DNA of 64,000 nucleotides from DATAOG01 sp963798075. Lineage in GTDB: Bacteria; Pseudomonadota; Alphaproteobacteria; Geminicoccales; Geminicoccaceae. Within the stretch, counting starts at the first letter, position 1, and the number at the start of each line of letters is the position of its first letter. Both the position numbers and the translations under genes were made by a program. Below, one piece after another: positions 35,572-43,365 of the stretch. The stretch covers positions 219,983-283,982 of the forward strand of contig CAWCRU010000022.1 of the NCBI GenBank assembly GCA_963798075.1, given 5' to 3'. The notes beneath the pieces were generated by a model, which saw only the letters and a program-made list of their open reading frames with translations, ran no database searches and was not told the DNA's origin.

Positions 35572-36780
35572 ATGACGAGCCTGCCGGCGGCGCTCGCGGC
35601 CGCGACGGCATGGCCGCGGCGGCCGGGGCCGATCCTCGACTGGCTGATCGGCGAGGCGCGCCGGCTGCCGGACGGCCCGCACCTGCTCACCGCGCTGGCC
35701 GAACGCCTGGTCGCCGCGGGGCTGCCGCTCGCGCGCGCTTCGTTCCACGTCCGCACCCTGCATCCGCAGCTGTTCGGGGTCGGCATCTACTGGGAGCGCG
35801 GCGCCGACCGCTTCCGGCTGGTCCGCGCCGAGCTCGGGGTCGAGCAGACCGACCGGTTCCTGAGGAGCCCGATGCGGGTCCTGTTCGAGGGTGCCGGCGC
35901 CGTCCGCCAGCGCCTCGACCTGCCGGACACCGAGTTCGCCTATCCCCTGTTGGACGAGCTGCGCGCGCAGGGCCTTACCGACTACGTGGCGCTGCCGATC
36001 ACCTTCACCGACGGCAAGATCCACGGCACCGCCTGGGCCTCCGACCGGCCGGGAGGCTTTGCCATCGAGGACCTGGTCCAGATCGAGGACCTGCTGCCGC
36101 TGTTCGGCGTCCTGCTCGAGATCCACTTCAACCGGTTCATCGCGGTCACGCTGCTCGACACCTACGTCGGCCATCGCGCCGGCGAGCGCATCCTCGAGGG
36201 CCAGATCACCCGCGGCAGCGGCGAGACCGTGGCGGCCGCGATCTGGTATTGCGACCTGCGCGGCTTCACGGCGCTCTCCGAGCGGCTCGGGCGGGATGCC
36301 CTGCTCGCCTGCCTGAACGACTACTTCGACGCCATGGCGGGCGCGGTCGAGGCTCACGACGGCGAGATCCTGAAGTTCATCGGCGACGCCATGCTCGCGA
36401 TCTTCCCGCTCGAGGAGGAGTACGCCTGCCAGCGCGCGCTGCGGGCCGCCCTCGACGCCCGCGCCGCCATGGCCGCGCTCAACGCGAGGCGGTCCGAGCG
36501 CGGCGACGAGACGCTGGGCTTCGGCATCGCGCTCCACGCCGGCGAGGTCATGTACGGCAACATCGGCGGCGCCAAGCGGCTCGACTTCACGATCATCGGG
36601 CCGGCGGTCAACCTCACGACCCGGCTCGAGGGCCTGTGCCGCACCCTCGGCCGCGACCTTTTGATCTCCGACCGCTTCGCCTATTACTTCATCGGCTGGG
36701 ACCTGCGCTCGCTCGGCCACCATCACCTGGCCGGGATCGCCCGCGCGGTCGAGGTGTACGCCTTGCCCGAGGCCGGATGA
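35572..36780 (+). CDS. class III adenylate cyclase with N-terminal GAF-like domain
   Basis: A 402-residue cyclase. An N-terminal sensor-like domain (about 1-200, GAF-like by pattern only) precedes the catalytic domain (about 220-400). Both metal aspartates are present (CDLRGFT and FIGDAMLAIF); ATP-selecting Lys is in ILKFIGD and Asp in RLDFTIIG; catalytic Asn and Arg are in AVNLTTRLE. It should therefore make cAMP, not cGMP, as a homodimer. It begins 1 bp after the cNMP-binding gene and overlaps the methyltransferase by 4 bp, so production and sensing of cAMP are encoded together. Confidence 0.94.
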   Translation: MTSLPAALAAATAWPRRPGPILDWLIGEARRLPDGPHLLTALAERLVAAGLPLARASFHVRTLHPQLFGVGIYWERGADRFRLVRAELGVEQTDRFLRSPMRVLFEGAGAVRQRLDLPDTEFAYPLLDELRAQGLTDYVALPITFTDGKIHGTAWASDRPGGFAIEDLVQIEDLLPLFGVLLEIHFNRFIAVTLLDTYVGHRAGERILEGQITRGSGETVAAAIWYCDLRGFTALSERLGRDALLACLNDYFDAMAGAVEAHDGEILKFIGDAMLAIFPLEEEYACQRALRAALDARAAMAALNARRSERGDETLGFGIALHAGEVMYGNIGGAKRLDFTIIGPAVNLTTRLEGLCRTLGRDLLISDRFAYYFIGWDLRSLGHHHLAGIARAVEVYALPEAG

Positions 36781-37505
36781 CGCGCCTGCAGCGCCTGGCG
36801 CGCCATCTCGGCTACGACCTCAGCCCGCGCAAGAAGGCCAAGCCCCTCGAAGCGCAGCTGATCGCCGTCCTGGAGCGCTTCGGGGTCGTCTGCGTGCTCG
36901 ACGTCGGCGCCAACGCCGGCCAGTACGGCAGCAGGCTGCGCGCCTTCGGCTATCGCGGCCGGATCGTCTCCTTCGAGCCGCTGAGCGGGCCGCACGCGCG
37001 CCTTGAGCAGCGCGCCGCCGGCGATCCCGGCTGGCGGGTGGCGCCGCGCATGGCGCTGGGCGCAGAGGACGGCGAGGTGACGATCGAGGTCTCGGCCGAG
37101 TCCGACATGAGCTCGATCCTGCCCCAGACCCCGCTCCTTGGCAGGGTCTCGCCGAGCTCGCGCGTGATCGGCCGCGAGACCGTGCCGCTGCGATCGCTGG
37201 ACGGCCTGGCGGCAGACTATCTGGAGCCCGAGGAAGGCGTCTTCTTGAAGGTCGACACCCAGGGGTTCGAAGCCCGGGTCCTGGCTGGCGCGCGCCGGCT
37301 GCTGGAGCAGCTTAAGGGCGTCCAGCTCGAGATGTCGCTGGTGCCCTGCTACGAGGGCGAGCGCGATTTTCGGGAGCTGATCGACGACCTCGGCGCGGCA
37401 GGCTTCAGCCCCTACCTGTTCTTTCCGGGCTACTTCGAGCACAAGCTCGCCCGCCAGCTGCAGATCGACGGCGTCTTCATGCGCGAGCCGGACCGGCAGC
37501 CGTGA
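36777..37505 (+). CDS. FkbM family SAM-dependent methyltransferase
   Basis: A 242-residue methyltransferase. SAM-binding motif I is VLDVGANAGQYG, the acidic loop is SFEPLSGPH, and FLKVDTQGFEARVLAGA is the FkbM family block. Members O-methylate sugars or polyketides, often in surface polysaccharide loci. ATG 36777 overlaps the cyclase stop (ATGA), so it is co-translated with the cAMP genes; this links the signalling module to glycan modification. Confidence 0.9.
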   Translation: MTRLQRLARHLGYDLSPRKKAKPLEAQLIAVLERFGVVCVLDVGANAGQYGSRLRAFGYRGRIVSFEPLSGPHARLEQRAAGDPGWRVAPRMALGAEDGEVTIEVSAESDMSSILPQTPLLGRVSPSSRVIGRETVPLRSLDGLAADYLEPEEGVFLKVDTQGFEARVLAGARRLLEQLKGVQLEMSLVPCYEGERDFRELIDDLGAAGFSPYLFFPGYFEHKLARQLQIDGVFMREPDRQP

Positions 37506-37606
37506 GCGGGATCGGGGTCCTCGGACCCGCGCTGCCGGCCGGTGGGGAGCGCCGGGTCCGTTGAGGGCCCGGGACCGCGCTGGCCGGCGACCGGAGCGAT
37601 CCTGCC

Positions 37607-38419
37607 TTGGAGCTGCTGTTCGATCTCGGCTGGCGGGCGAGCGCCACGGCGATCGCGGTCGTGTTGATCGCCAAGCTCGGCGAGCGCGGCGGTGCCTTGC
37701 TCGCGAGCGTGGTCATGACCTTCCCGATGAACTCCGGGCCCGGGTTCTTCTTCGTCGCGCTCGAGCAGAGCGCGAGCTTCATCCGCGAGGGCGCGCTGGT
37801 CAGCTTCGCCGGCACCGGCGCGGTGCTCGCCTTCGTCGCGACCTTCGTCGCGGTTGCCCGGGCCCGGAGCTTCGCCGCCGGGATGGTCGCCGCGGTGCTC
37901 GCCTGGCTCGCGCTGGCGCTGGTGACGGTGCTGCTGCCGCCGACGCTGATCGGGGCCGCGGTTCCGATCGGACTCGGGGTGGCCCTGGTCCTGCTGCTCG
38001 GCACCGGGCGGGTCGCGGCGCTGCCGACCACGACGATCCGGGTCGGCTGGCATCACCTCCTGGTCCGCGGCCTGCTCGCGGGCCTGATGGTCGCGAGCGT
38101 GGCCGAGAGCGCCCGGGTCCTGGGGCCGACGCTTGCCGGCCTTGCCTACGCCTTCCCGATCACGATCATCGCCTCGCTCTGGATGCTGCGACGCCACTAT
38201 GGCCAGGCGTTCACGCTCGCGGTCATGGCGCGGGTGCCCGCGGGCTTTGCGACCTACGCCGGCTTCTGCCTGACCCTGCATCTGGCCGCCGGGCCGCTGG
38301 CACCGCTCGCGGCCTGGGCGCTCGCGGTGATCGCGGCGCTGGTGATCGCGGTCCTGCGGGCCGTGGCGGGCCGGCCGCTTCGCCCGCCCCCCAAGGCAGC
38401 ATCCGGCAGCGATCGGTGA
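37607..38419 (+). CDS. polytopic membrane protein, possible internal duplication
   Basis: A 270-residue protein with about eight hydrophobic segments and a basic C-terminal tail. Two halves look related: each has a helix ending in an FP turn (VVMTFPMNSGPG near residue 40 and LAYAFPITIIAS near 185). It is loosely reminiscent of GlpM/DUF3147 proteins, but I cannot assign it. The start is TTG 37607 with GGAG upstream; no ATG is available nearby. Lies between the FkbM gene and psd in the same direction. Confidence 0.6.
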   Translation: MELLFDLGWRASATAIAVVLIAKLGERGGALLASVVMTFPMNSGPGFFFVALEQSASFIREGALVSFAGTGAVLAFVATFVAVARARSFAAGMVAAVLAWLALALVTVLLPPTLIGAAVPIGLGVALVLLLGTGRVAALPTTTIRVGWHHLLVRGLLAGLMVASVAESARVLGPTLAGLAYAFPITIIASLWMLRRHYGQAFTLAVMARVPAGFATYAGFCLTLHLAAGPLAPLAAWALAVIAALVIAVLRAVAGRPLRPPPKAASGSDR

Positions 38420-38491
38420 AGGTCAGGCTTTGACGCGCTCGCGGCCCCGCCCTACATGATCGGAGGGGCCAACCAGCGGGGGCGGTCGACC

Positions 38492-39187
38492 GTGCCGGAC
38501 TATCTGCAGCGCGTGATCGTGCCGGTGCACCGGGACGGCTGGCCGTTCATCATCGGCGGCGTCGTGGTGAGCGTCCTGCTCGCCTGGCTCGCCGGGCCCT
38601 GGTGCCTGCCGGCGCTGCTGGCGACCGCCTGGATGACCTATTTCTTCCGCGATCCGCCGCGGGTCACGCCCCAGGGCGAGGAGCTCGTGGTCAGCCCGGC
38701 CGACGGCGTCGTGCAGGCGATCGTGCCGCGGCGGCCGCCGCCCGAGCTCGAGCTCGGCGAGACGCCGCGAACCTGCATCAGCATCTTCCTCAACATCTTC
38801 GACGTGCACGTCAACCGGGCGCCAGTCGGCGGCCGGATCACGAGGCTCGCCTATCACCCGGGCAAATTCCTGAACGCGGCCGCCGACAAGGCCTCGGACC
38901 TCAACGAGCGGCAGTCGTTCCGGATCGAGACCCCCCAGGGCGAGGTTTTCGGGCTGGTCCAGATCGCGGGGCTGGTGGCGCGCCGGATCGTCCGCTGCGT
39001 CGAGGCGGGGGCGATGGTCCGGGCCGGCGAGCGGGTCGGCCTGATCCGCTTCGGCAGCCGCTGCGACGTCTACCTGCCCGACGGCGTCGCCCCTTTGGTC
39101 GCGGTCGGCCAGCGCGCGGTCGCCGGTGAGACGGTGCTCGCCGACGGCCGCCGCAATCGCCCGCCCTCCACCTGGAGCCGCAGCTGA
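38492..39187 (+). CDS. psd: phosphatidylserine decarboxylase
   Basis: Converts phosphatidylserine to phosphatidylethanolamine at the inner membrane. The short (about 231 residue) proteobacterial type: membrane segment near residues 20-50, FFRDPPRVTP, SPADGVVQ, FLNIFDVHVNRAPVGG, YHPGKFLNAAADKAS, and the self-cleavage site RFGSRCDVYLP, where the Ser becomes the pyruvoyl group. GTG 38492 is preferred because GGGGGCGG lies upstream and homologues begin there; ATG 38456 would add 12 residues. The stop overlaps pssA by one base. Confidence 0.93.
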   Translation: MPDYLQRVIVPVHRDGWPFIIGGVVVSVLLAWLAGPWCLPALLATAWMTYFFRDPPRVTPQGEELVVSPADGVVQAIVPRRPPPELELGETPRTCISIFLNIFDVHVNRAPVGGRITRLAYHPGKFLNAAADKASDLNERQSFRIETPQGEVFGLVQIAGLVARRIVRCVEAGAMVRAGERVGLIRFGSRCDVYLPDGVAPLVAVGQRAVAGETVLADGRRNRPPSTWSRS

Positions 39188-40050
39188 TGCTCGCGCCCCG
39201 CCGCCGCCTTCGGGCCCAGCCTCTGATCCACCTCGTGCCCAACATCTTCACGGTGCTCAGCCTGTGCGCCGGCCTGACCTCGATCCGCTACGCGCTCGAC
39301 CACCACTTCGAGCTCGCGGTCGTGCTGATCGTCGTCGCCGGCGTGTTCGACGGCCTCGACGGCCGCTCGGCCCGGCTCCTGAAGATCACCTCCAAGCTCG
39401 GCGCCGAGCTCGATTCCCTGGCCGACTTCCTGAGCTTCGGGGTGGCGCCTGCGATCCTGGTCTATCTGTGGTCGCTCAACCAGGTGAAGGCGATCGGCTG
39501 GGCGCTGACGCTCCTGTTCGCGACCTGCTGCGCGCTTCGCCTCGCACGCTTCAACACCGAGCTGGAAGCGGCCGGCCGGCCGGCCTGGATGTCGCGCTTC
39601 TTCACCGGCATGCCGGCGCCGGCCGCCGCCGGCTGCGCGATCATCCCCCTGCTCATGGCCTTCGCGCTCGACGCCGACTGGCCGCAGGCCTGGGTCCTGA
39701 ACGCGGTCGTGATGGTGTTCGTGGCGCTGATGATGGTGAGCCGGGTCCCAACCTTCTCGATCAAGGTGGTGGTGGTCCGGGTCAAGCCGGAATGGGTCCT
39801 GCCGACCTTGATCTTCGTCGGCATGTTCGTGGCCGCGCTCTCGAGCGAGCCCTGGTACACCCTGCTCGCGGTCGGCGTCGTCTACCTCGCGAGCCTGCCG
39901 GTCGGCTGGTGGTCGGCCTACCAGCTGCGCCGCCGCCACGAGCGGTCGGTCGCGGCGGAAGGGACGCCCGCTGCCGCCGGGCCGGCGCGGGTGGTCAGCC
40001 TCGGCTGGTCGCGGGGCGACGAGCGAGCGTCCAAACCCGATCCCGACTGA
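39187..40050 (+). CDS. pssA: CDP-diacylglycerol-serine O-phosphatidyltransferase
   Basis: Makes phosphatidylserine from CDP-diacylglycerol and serine. A 287-residue membrane protein with the CDP-alcohol phosphotransferase signature in DGLDGRSARLLKITSKLGAE followed by LDSLAD (all three Asp, Gly and Arg positions kept) and about eight helices. Directly coupled to psd (TGATG), forming the classic phosphatidylethanolamine pathway pair. Pro/Ala-rich C-terminal tail of about 40 residues. Confidence 0.94.
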   Translation: MLAPRRRLRAQPLIHLVPNIFTVLSLCAGLTSIRYALDHHFELAVVLIVVAGVFDGLDGRSARLLKITSKLGAELDSLADFLSFGVAPAILVYLWSLNQVKAIGWALTLLFATCCALRLARFNTELEAAGRPAWMSRFFTGMPAPAAAGCAIIPLLMAFALDADWPQAWVLNAVVMVFVALMMVSRVPTFSIKVVVVRVKPEWVLPTLIFVGMFVAALSSEPWYTLLAVGVVYLASLPVGWWSAYQLRRRHERSVAAEGTPAAAGPARVVSLGWSRGDERASKPDPD

Positions 40051-40081
40051 GGCAGGGTGCCCGCGGGCGGGCCGGCCGGCG

Positions 40082-40747
40082 ATGCTGGATGCACGCCTGC
40101 GCCGGCTGATCGACCCGCCGCTCGAGCGTCTGAGCCGGCCGCTCGCCGGCCTCGGCCTGTCGGCCAACGCCGCAAGCTGGATCGGCTTTGCTCTCGGGCT
40201 TGGCGCCATGGCCGCGATCGGCGGCCGGGCCTATGGCCTGGGCCTCGCTCTGCTCCTGCTCAACCGCCTGTTCGACGGCCTCGACGGCGCCATCGCCCGC
40301 CGGCGCGGCGTCTCCGACCTCGGCGGCTTCCTCGACATCGTCCTCGACTTCATCGTCTATTCGGGCATCCCCTTTGCCTTCGCGCTCGCCGACCCGGCGG
40401 CCAACGGCGTCGCGGCGGCGTTTTTGATCTTCAGCTTCGTCGGCACCGGCACCTCGTTCCTCGCGTTTGCGATCATGGCCGCCAAACGCGGCCTCTCGAG
40501 CGACCTGCGCGGCCGCAAATCCCTCTACTACCTGGGCGGCCTGACCGAAGGCACGGAGACCATTGTCGCGCTTGTGCTCGCCTGCCTGCTGCCCGGCTCG
40601 TTCCCGCTCATCGCCTACGTCTTCGGCGGCCTCTGCTGGCTCACCACCGCGACCCGGATCGCCGCCGCCCGGCAGATCCTGTCGAACCGGCAGCTGAGCC
40701 CCGCGTTAACCCTGGATCCGGGCAAGACGCCCAAGGTCGACGGCTGA
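40082..40747 (+). CDS. CDP-alcohol phosphatidyltransferase family protein
   Basis: A 221-residue membrane enzyme with signature DGLDGAIARRRGVSDLGGF followed by LDIVLD, all catalytic Asp residues present. The spacing and HH-free N-terminus fit the general phosphatidylglycerophosphate/inositol-type group; the acceptor alcohol cannot be read. It starts 31 bp after pssA and is probably the last gene of the operon. GGCTTC-rich coding with no sign of damage. Confidence 0.88.
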   Translation: MLDARLRRLIDPPLERLSRPLAGLGLSANAASWIGFALGLGAMAAIGGRAYGLGLALLLLNRLFDGLDGAIARRRGVSDLGGFLDIVLDFIVYSGIPFAFALADPAANGVAAAFLIFSFVGTGTSFLAFAIMAAKRGLSSDLRGRKSLYYLGGLTEGTETIVALVLACLLPGSFPLIAYVFGGLCWLTTATRIAAARQILSNRQLSPALTLDPGKTPKVDG

Positions 40748-40893
40748 CGGGGTCGCGCGGGCGGCGACCGCCAGATCGACCACAAACCGTTGACTTTCCC
40801 AAGCTTCAGGCCCGCAGCAGCCCTCTTTGGGTTGCCGCCGTCTGCGACCGACGATCCGATGACGTCAATAATTCTTTAACTTTATATTGTTTC

Positions 40894-40922
40894 TTTACAT
40901 TTTATTATTAAGGTTGTAGATT
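40894..40922 (+). promoter_or_regulatory. candidate sigma70-type promoter upstream of small lipoprotein gene
   Basis: Inside an AT-rich patch (40866-40920) unlike the rest of the window. TTTACA (40894-40899) is spaced 17 bases from TAGATT (40917-40922), a 5/6 and 4/6 match to the -35 and -10 boxes. Transcription would start near 40929, seven bases before the palindrome at 40936. Prediction by eye only. Confidence 0.45.
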
Positions 40923-40935
40923 GGTAACGAGCTTG

Positions 40936-40957
40936 GAGTTGCAAGCGCTTGCAACTC
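40936..40957. promoter_or_regulatory. 22-bp perfect palindrome, LacI/GalR-type operator candidate
   Basis: Perfect inverted repeat with core TTGCAAGCGCTTGCAA and outer arms GAG/CTC. The core fits the LacI-family operator consensus TGNAANCGNTTNCA, including the central CG that the hinge helix inserts into. It lies just downstream of the candidate promoter, the usual place for a repressor. No LacI-family gene is in the window. Confidence 0.6.
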
Positions 40958-40975
40958 GACTTGGTCACACGAGGA

Positions 40976-41007
40976 TCGGCACAGTTCACACTCGGCACAG
41001 TTCACAC
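40976..41007. repeat. 16-bp tandem direct repeat, two exact copies
   Basis: The unit TCGGCACAGTTCACAC occurs twice head to tail in the 5' leader of the small lipoprotein gene, 18 bases before its ATG. May be a slippage product or a duplicated binding site. Confidence 0.8.
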
Positions 41008-41025
41008 GGGGATCGGCAAAAGACA

Positions 41026-41199
41026 ATGAGCGCCAATCTAGCCGCCATGCTGCGCTCCCGGCTGCCAGCCGCATGGCCGGGCGCGGCCGTGGCGGCCATG
41101 CTGCTCCTCGCCACCTCGCTCGCAAGCTGCGCCAGCTTCGATCCCGCGCGGATCTCGATCAACGTCGATCCCGCCAAGTTCACCTCGATCGGCTGGTAA
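41026..41199 (+). CDS. small lipoprotein
   Basis: A 57-residue protein: basic N-terminus, hydrophobic stretch AAVAAMLLLATSLASC with lipobox LASC (Cys about residue 34), and only about 23 mature residues ending FTSIGW. Similar tiny lipoproteins are exported and anchored in the envelope; function unknown. The ATG at 41026 gives the best signal peptide. Preceded by the promoter/palindrome/repeat array and followed at once by a terminator-like hairpin, so it is a self-contained transcription unit. Confidence 0.65.
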   Translation: MSANLAAMLRSRLPAAWPGAAVAAMLLLATSLASCASFDPARISINVDPAKFTSIGW

Positions 41200-41222
41200 G
41201 CCCGTCCGGTTCCCGGGCGGGC
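41200..41222 (+). terminator. GC hairpin directly after the lipoprotein stop codon
   Basis: Inverted repeat GCCCGTCCGG / CCGGGCGGGC (10-bp stem with one G-T pair) around a TTC loop, beginning one base after the TAA. No U-run follows, so it is an intrinsic terminator of the GC-rich kind or an mRNA-stabilising stem. Confidence 0.5.
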
Positions 41223-41352
41223 GCCGGAAGTGAGCTCTCGCATTCGAGCAGGTTCGGCTCCAAGCGCCGGCGGATCTGGCGGCGCCGTCGATCCCGGCGG
41301 CGATGCGGGCGGCCCTTGGACGCCAGGCCGAAGCCGGTCTTCTGGGCCGCCG

Positions 41353-41946
41353 CTACCGGTCGGCGGGCGCCGGCTTGAGCGAGGGCACCGGCACGGAGCG
41401 GGCGGTCGGGACGTCGGTCGCTGGCGCGGCCAGCGCTGGCGGCGCCGCCGGGGCGGGCTGCGCAGGCGCTCGCGGATCCTCGCGCGCCAGCACCGGCAGC
41501 GAGGCGGCCGGCGCCTCATCTTGACGGGCGACCGGCTCCGCCGGGGTCGCCCGCGCCCCATCGCTCCTCGGGGCGGCTGCCTCCCGGTCCTGCTGCCACT
41601 CGGACCAGGGGCCGATCATCCGCTCGATCTCGGCGCCGATCGGCTGCATGAGCATGGTCACCAGCAGGGCCAGCAGCAGCACGCAACCGCCGATCCCGAG
41701 CCACCGCGTGGCCGGCTGCTTGGGCGCGCGCATCGCCCGCCATGGCGCGGCCCGCGGCCCCGGCAAGTCGCCGCCGACCGCCACCGGCGGCATGTCGGGC
41801 GCTGGCGCGCGGGCGCTGACCGCCGGCCGAATGTCGGGCGCCGGCGCCTCGCCATGGAGCGCGAATTGCGGCGCATTGGCGGCGCGCGCCGCCGCCATGG
41901 CGGCGGCGAATTTCGGAAAGCGTAGCTCCTTCGGGACATGGACCAT
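41353..41946 (-). CDS. single-pass membrane protein with Pro/Ala-rich periplasmic region
   Basis: A 197-residue protein starting VHVPKELRFPKFAAAMAAAR, with one transmembrane helix (WLGIGGCVLLLALLVTMLMQ, about residues 83-102) and a C-terminal 90 residues rich in Pro, Ala, Glu and Arg. The layout (cytoplasmic N-terminus, helix, proline-rich periplasmic arm) is like envelope-spanning adaptor proteins, but no family is recognised. ATG 41946 has GGCGGA upstream; the frame is open to 42123. Transcribed toward the small lipoprotein gene. Confidence 0.5.
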   Translation of the reverse strand: MVHVPKELRFPKFAAAMAAARAANAPQFALHGEAPAPDIRPAVSARAPAPDMPPVAVGGDLPGPRAAPWRAMRAPKQPATRWLGIGGCVLLLALLVTMLMQPIGAEIERMIGPWSEWQQDREAAAPRSDGARATPAEPVARQDEAPAASLPVLAREDPRAPAQPAPAAPPALAAPATDVPTARSVPVPSLKPAPADR

Positions 41947-42618
41947 CGGTTCCGCCGAGCGGACGGGTCGCCGTCGGGTCGCCCAGTGCCCACTCCGTTG
42001 CTCGATATTCGCAGTCACGATCCTGACCCATTGCCATCTGAACAGACGAGCGGCGAACGCCTCCGCCCCAGCCCGCTGCCAGCGTCTGCCATCACCGAAC
42101 ATCCTTACCAGAAAACATCGCAAATGAGGAGGCTATTCCACCCGCTGTCGGTCGCAGACAAGCATCGGACCGCGGCCGCCAACTTATAATCTACGCGATC
42201 AGTCTACAGGATCAACTACGGAAAAAGGTCAGGAACCGGTCTCCGAATGACACCATTCGGCTTGTTGAGAAGCCGGCTTGTCGGCATCAATTGCGGGCCT
42301 GGCATTCAGGATCGAGCTGATCTTCCCGAGGGTCAGCGATCGGCGGGCGCCACCGGTTGGCCGACCTGCCGCCTGCCGCGAGCTCCTGGCCGCGAGCGCG
42401 ACCGGACGGGCGGACAAAACCCGCGGGCGAGCAGCGCAAACAAGTCTTAATCGTTTGTTAACCCGCGGCGCGCAATCTGGGATTGAGAGCGCGGTCGTCG
42501 GGCTCGGCGGGCCCTTGCGCGCGGGCAGCCGGTCGGTTAGGAGGCGGCGAGCCGGTCGGGCCCCAGGATGGCAAGGGTGATTGGGGACGGCAACGGTGAT
42601 TGGGGACGGTAACGGCGA
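41947..42618. other. intergenic region without a recognisable gene
   Basis: About 670 bp with an AT-richer patch at 42180-42240 and a GTTTGTTAACCCG stretch near 42454. No frame shows conserved sequence. It includes a copy of a 13-base motif (GTCGGTCGCAGAC at 42147-42159) that is inverted relative to a copy at 40840-40852, and a short tandem repeat next to the following gene. Confidence 0.6.
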
Positions 42619-42622
42619 TTGG
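42576..42622. repeat. 19-bp tandem repeat, about 2.5 copies, at the start of the YqaA-like gene
   Basis: Units GGTGATTGGGGACGGCAAC (42576-42594), GGTGATTGGGGACGGTAAC (42595-42613) and a partial GGCGATTGG (42614-42622). The repeat overlaps the presumed TTG start codon, so copy number could change the leader or start of the gene. Confidence 0.8.
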
Positions 42623-43281
42623 AGAAAACCCTGAGCAAGCCGGGCAAGGGCGGGGCCGAGGCGGCGGCCGGTTGGCCGAGCGGACGGGCGGCGCCGGTCC
42701 GCTCGCTGCGGGCTTTGTACGACTGGGCGATGGCGCAGGCGGAGCAGCCCTATGCGCTCTGGATGCTGGCGCTGATCGCCTTCGTCGAGAGTTCGGTGTT
42801 CCCGATTCCGCCGGACGTACTGCTGATCCCCATGGTCCTGGCGACCCCCAGACGCGCCTGGCTGTTCGCGGCCGTGTGCACGGTGGCCTCGGTGCTCGGC
42901 GGCATGCTCGGCTACGCCATCGGGGCCCTGTTGTTCGAGGCCGTCGGCCGGCCGATCCTCGAGTTCTATGGCTATCTCGAGCGCTTCACCGAGTTCCGGG
43001 CGGCCTACAACGACTGGGGGGCCTGGATCGTGTTCGGCGCCGGCCTGACACCGTTCCCCTACAAGGTGATCACGATCGCGAGCGGCGTGACCGGCCTCGA
43101 TCTGACCACCTTCACGATCGCTTCGGTGCTCGCGCGGGGCGGCCGGTTCTTTGCGGTGGCGGCGCTGCTGTGGTGGTTCGGCGTGCCGATCAAGCGCTTC
43201 ATCGAGACCAATCTCGGCTGGCTGACCGCGCTGTTCTTCGTCCTCTTGCTCGGCGGCTTTCTAGCCCTGAAGCTGCTCTGA
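42619..43281 (+). CDS. YqaA/DedA-like (SNARE-associated) inner membrane protein
   Basis: A 220-residue membrane protein of the VTT/DedA superfamily, YqaA branch. The signature is in FVESSVFPIPPDVLLIPMVL, then GGMLGYAIGALLFE, and the re-entrant-loop motif FGAGLTPFPYKVITIASG. DedA proteins are proposed lipid scramblases or flippases (undecaprenyl phosphate, PE). The start is uncertain: TTG 42619 is used, no good ribosome-binding site is seen, and the first 30 residues are unconserved. Confidence 0.87.
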   Translation: MEKTLSKPGKGGAEAAAGWPSGRAAPVRSLRALYDWAMAQAEQPYALWMLALIAFVESSVFPIPPDVLLIPMVLATPRRAWLFAAVCTVASVLGGMLGYAIGALLFEAVGRPILEFYGYLERFTEFRAAYNDWGAWIVFGAGLTPFPYKVITIASGVTGLDLTTFTIASVLARGGRFFAVAALLWWFGVPIKRFIETNLGWLTALFFVLLLGGFLALKLL

Positions 43282-43365
43282 GCTGCCGGTTTCGGCAGGC
43301 CGAGCCGAATCGCGCGCGGGGTCCGGCGCCGCCCCTGCCGCGAGAGGCCGGAGTGCGGTCGTAGC

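Noticed and set aside
40860..40867. TGACGTCA, a perfect 8-bp palindrome identical to the eukaryotic cAMP response element
   Set aside because: Short enough to occur by chance, and bacterial CRP recognises a different sequence, so no link to the cAMP genes is claimed.
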